From contig PMEC01000188.1 of NCBI GenBank assembly GCA_003155705.1, positions 1 to 17,738 on the forward strand: a stretch of DNA of 17,738 nucleotides, read 5' to 3'. This document shows positions 16,099 to 17,738 of the stretch, in pieces. Under the pieces are notes generated by a model. That model was not told the origin of the DNA. It made no database searches and saw only the letters and a list, made by a program, of their open reading frames with translations. The DNA is from Bacteroidales bacterium. Its GTDB lineage: Bacteria; Bacteroidota; Bacteroidia; Bacteroidales; VadinHA17. How positions within the stretch are numbered: the first letter of the stretch is position 1; the number at the start of each line of letters is the position of its first letter. Position numbers and translations under genes: made by a program.

Positions 16099-17136
16099 AT
16101 GAATAACAAATCGTGGGAAGATCTGACGGCGATGATTAATGGCAAAAAACTCAGTTATCAGCCAACAGGTTTTATCATTGACAGCCCCTGGATACCCGGA
16201 TGGTACGGTATCTCCAATATCGAATATTATGCTTCCGGTGAACATTGGATCAAAGCAAACCTGAAAGCTATCAACATGTTTCCGGATACCTGGTTCCTGC
16301 CTGGCTTCTGGTCAGAGTACGGAATGTGTACCGAACCTTCTGCCTTTGGCGCAAGAATGATATGGCTTGAAAAAAGTCTGCCACATGCGGAAAAAACTCT
16401 GCACAGCATTGAGGATATTAGCAGCATGCCTTCTCCGAATGTAAAAACTGACGGTTTATTACCTTTTGTCATCGACCGTTTAAAAGCAGGCGAAGATGAG
16501 ATAAAAAGGAATAATCATCAGATCCGGTTTGCCATTTCACGAGGCCCGTTGAATATTGCAAGCTTTCTCATGGGCACAACCGAATTCATGATGAGTCTTG
16601 CTATGAATCCTGAAGAAGCTCAGCAACTTCTGGATAAAATAACAGTTTTCATCTGTGACTGGATAGCTTATCAGAAAGAGTGTTTCCCCTCAATAGAGGG
16701 TATTTTCGTTCTTGACGACATCATTGGTTTTGTTGGTGAGGAGGAATTCAGGCAGTTTGTGATCCCTTCATTCAAAAAAATATTCAGTTCTATAGATGCA
16801 AAGGCGAAGTTCCTTCATAATGATGCTCAGGGGCTGATAACAGCCAGGTTCCTTAAAGAAATGGGCATCAATATGTTCAATTTTTCTTTTGAACATACAA
16901 TGACAGATATTAGGGATCTTTCCGGTCCTGAAGCTATTCTGGTTGGAAATATCCCGCCGAGGGATGTTCTGGCAGCAGGTACACCACAGCAGGTTAAAGA
17001 AGCTGTAATCGATGCAATGGGCGAGATTAAAGACCACTCAAATATAATCTGGTCATGCGGAGGCGGAATACCACCGGATGTAAAAAGTGAAAATATAAGT
17101 GCATTTATAGAGACGGTAAAAAATAATTCAAAATAA
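16099..17136 (+). CDS. Uroporphyrinogen decarboxylase (URO-D) superfamily protein, not HemE
   Basis: 345 residues with a URO-D/methylcobamide:CoM methyltransferase-like TIM-barrel pattern: FAISRGPLNIASFLMGTTEFMMSLAMNPEEAQQLLDKI (144-181), VLDDIIGFVGEEEF (204-217), KFLHNDAQ (237-244), ILVGNIPPRDVLAAGTPQQVKEAV (280-303) and IWSCGGGIPPDVKSENISAFIETV (317-340). It lacks the N-terminal RPVDRTPVWFMRQAGR-type segment of true HemE, so porphyrin decarboxylation is unlikely. Methyltransferase relatives bind zinc through His-x-Cys and a later Cys; here the comparable positions are His240, Asp242 and Cys320, a His/Asp/Cys set that could still hold a metal. Substrate is unknown. The gene follows gcvP by 81 bp of AT-rich DNA in the same direction and precedes a DUF6807-like gene. 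Confidence 0.8.
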   Translation: MNNKSWEDLTAMINGKKLSYQPTGFIIDSPWIPGWYGISNIEYYASGEHWIKANLKAINMFPDTWFLPGFWSEYGMCTEPSAFGARMIWLEKSLPHAEKTLHSIEDISSMPSPNVKTDGLLPFVIDRLKAGEDEIKRNNHQIRFAISRGPLNIASFLMGTTEFMMSLAMNPEEAQQLLDKITVFICDWIAYQKECFPSIEGIFVLDDIIGFVGEEEFRQFVIPSFKKIFSSIDAKAKFLHNDAQGLITARFLKEMGINMFNFSFEHTMTDIRDLSGPEAILVGNIPPRDVLAAGTPQQVKEAVIDAMGEIKDHSNIIWSCGGGIPPDVKSENISAFIETVKNNSK

Positions 17137-17142
17137 TTCAAG

Positions 17143-17200
17143 ATGAAACCCTCATGCATTAAAATTCACAAAAGGATATGAAAATTTTTGAGGGTTCCAT
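17143..17200. repeat. Long inverted repeat after the URO-D gene
   Basis: ATGAAACCCTCA (17143-17154) and TGAGGGTTCCAT (17189-17200) are reverse complements at 11 of 12 positions, separated by 34 bp. The repeat starts 6 bp after the URO-D stop and ends 44 bp before the next ATG. It could form a hairpin with a large loop or be a two-site operator for the downstream gene; there is no U-tract. Confidence 0.5.
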
Positions 17201-17244
17201 TCGAAACGATTTAATTTACAATAACATAACTAATTTATTTTCGA

Positions 17245-17738
17245 ATGAAAAAATCAATTCTGATTCTGGCAGTTTTTGTGGTTTCGACAATCACTTCTGT
17301 TTCTCAGAAAACTGAAGTTCTGCGTTTTTATGTTGAGGCGGGTAAATATCAGAGAATAAATACTCCGGTGAGTCTTGACCTGGCCGGCATAATTGTAAAT
17401 GACAGCCTTTCCGTTCAACTGTTTGAACTCGTAAACGGTAAACAGGTTGAGGTACCCTGCCAGATTGAACCAGGATATAATTCAAGGTTGTGGTGGATCC
17501 TGAACGGAACTACAGCAGTAGGGGCAAAGCGCGATTATGTTCTTTACAGAAATACATTTATAAACTATAAAAAGTCTGTCACAGCAGTAGTCAGCTCCAA
17601 AATGATCGAGCTGAAAAAAGATCAGACTAAAATTCTCGATTATCAGATTGCACTTCGTTATCCGCCTGCTGGTATTGATACAATGTATAAAAGAAATGGA
17701 TTCATTCATCCGATGTTCTCTCCCTCTGGAAATATCCT
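17245..17738 (+). CDS. Secreted DUF6807 (PmoA-like) family protein, N-terminal part
   Basis: Open from the ATG at 17245 to the window edge, 164 whole codons, no stop. Residues 1 to about 21 are a signal peptide (MKKSILILAVFVVSTITSVSQ), so the protein is exported. The recognisable family signature is YKRNGFIHPMFSPSGNI near residues 147-163, matching the YKRSGYIHP..SPSG motif of proteins annotated as PmoA-like or DUF6807. Despite the name these are not methane monooxygenase subunits, and their activity is not established as far as I know. They are often found near carbohydrate catabolism genes in Bacteroidetes and Planctomycetes. The C-terminal domain is not in the window. Cotranscription with the URO-D gene (108 bp gap) is possible, but an inverted repeat lies between. 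Confidence 0.75.
   Translation, partial: MKKSILILAVFVVSTITSVSQKTEVLRFYVEAGKYQRINTPVSLDLAGIIVNDSLSVQLFELVNGKQVEVPCQIEPGYNSRLWWILNGTTAVGAKRDYVLYRNTFINYKKSVTAVVSSKMIELKKDQTKILDYQIALRYPPAGIDTMYKRNGFIHPMFSPSGNI

Noticed and set aside
16099..17136. hemE (uroporphyrinogen III decarboxylase)
   Set aside because: The HemE N-terminal RxxRTPVWxMRQAGR signature is absent and the active-site region differs.

Overview
The window reads as chromosomal DNA of a Bacteroidetes bacterium, probably Bacteroidales/Marinilabiliales. The evidence is a SusC/RagA transporter, a one-protein hybrid two-component regulator, TAnnTTTG-type promoter boxes, few clear Shine-Dalgarno sequences and an AT-rich base composition. 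No rRNA, tRNA, CRISPR array, insertion sequence or phage gene was seen.

Left half, all on the minus strand (1-9979): one end of a polysaccharide utilization locus. In transcription order it holds a 1382-residue hybrid two-component sensor/regulator (HTCS), a GH28 pectin-type glycosidase lipoprotein, and a SusC-like TonB-dependent transporter that runs off the left edge about two residues before its expected end. A susD gene would be expected just outside. The GH28 enzyme points to a galacturonan or rhamnogalacturonan substrate. The GH28 and susC genes each have their own upstream control region, and the two regions match: an ungapped 75-bp element with four TTCCC-like half-sites at 22/19/22-bp spacing, then shared TTCAGC and TAAYTTGCA blocks at fixed distances. 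These are the best candidates for the operator-promoters of the adjacent HTCS. A possible 34-codon membrane microprotein starts right after the susC promoter, and the GH28 leader holds a 15-codon ORF followed by a perfect 10-bp hairpin.

Middle (10105-11743): a polyprenyl-phosphate sugar-1-phosphate transferase (first step of exopolysaccharide or capsule assembly) on the minus strand, upstream of the HTCS, which has its own consensus promoter. A divergent intergenic region follows, with a GATAGCTATC palindrome and a tandem 10-bp repeat.

Right half, plus strand (11744-17738): housekeeping and accessory genes. These are protein-L-isoaspartate methyltransferase and a glyoxalase-II-like metallo-beta-lactamase-fold hydrolase in a tight pair, the glycine cleavage P-protein (gcvP), a uroporphyrinogen-decarboxylase-superfamily protein that is not HemE, and the first 164 codons of a secreted DUF6807/PmoA-like protein cut by the right edge.

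The most interesting signals are the paired control regions and the small ORFs and structured leader that follow them. All of these are sequence inferences without expression data.
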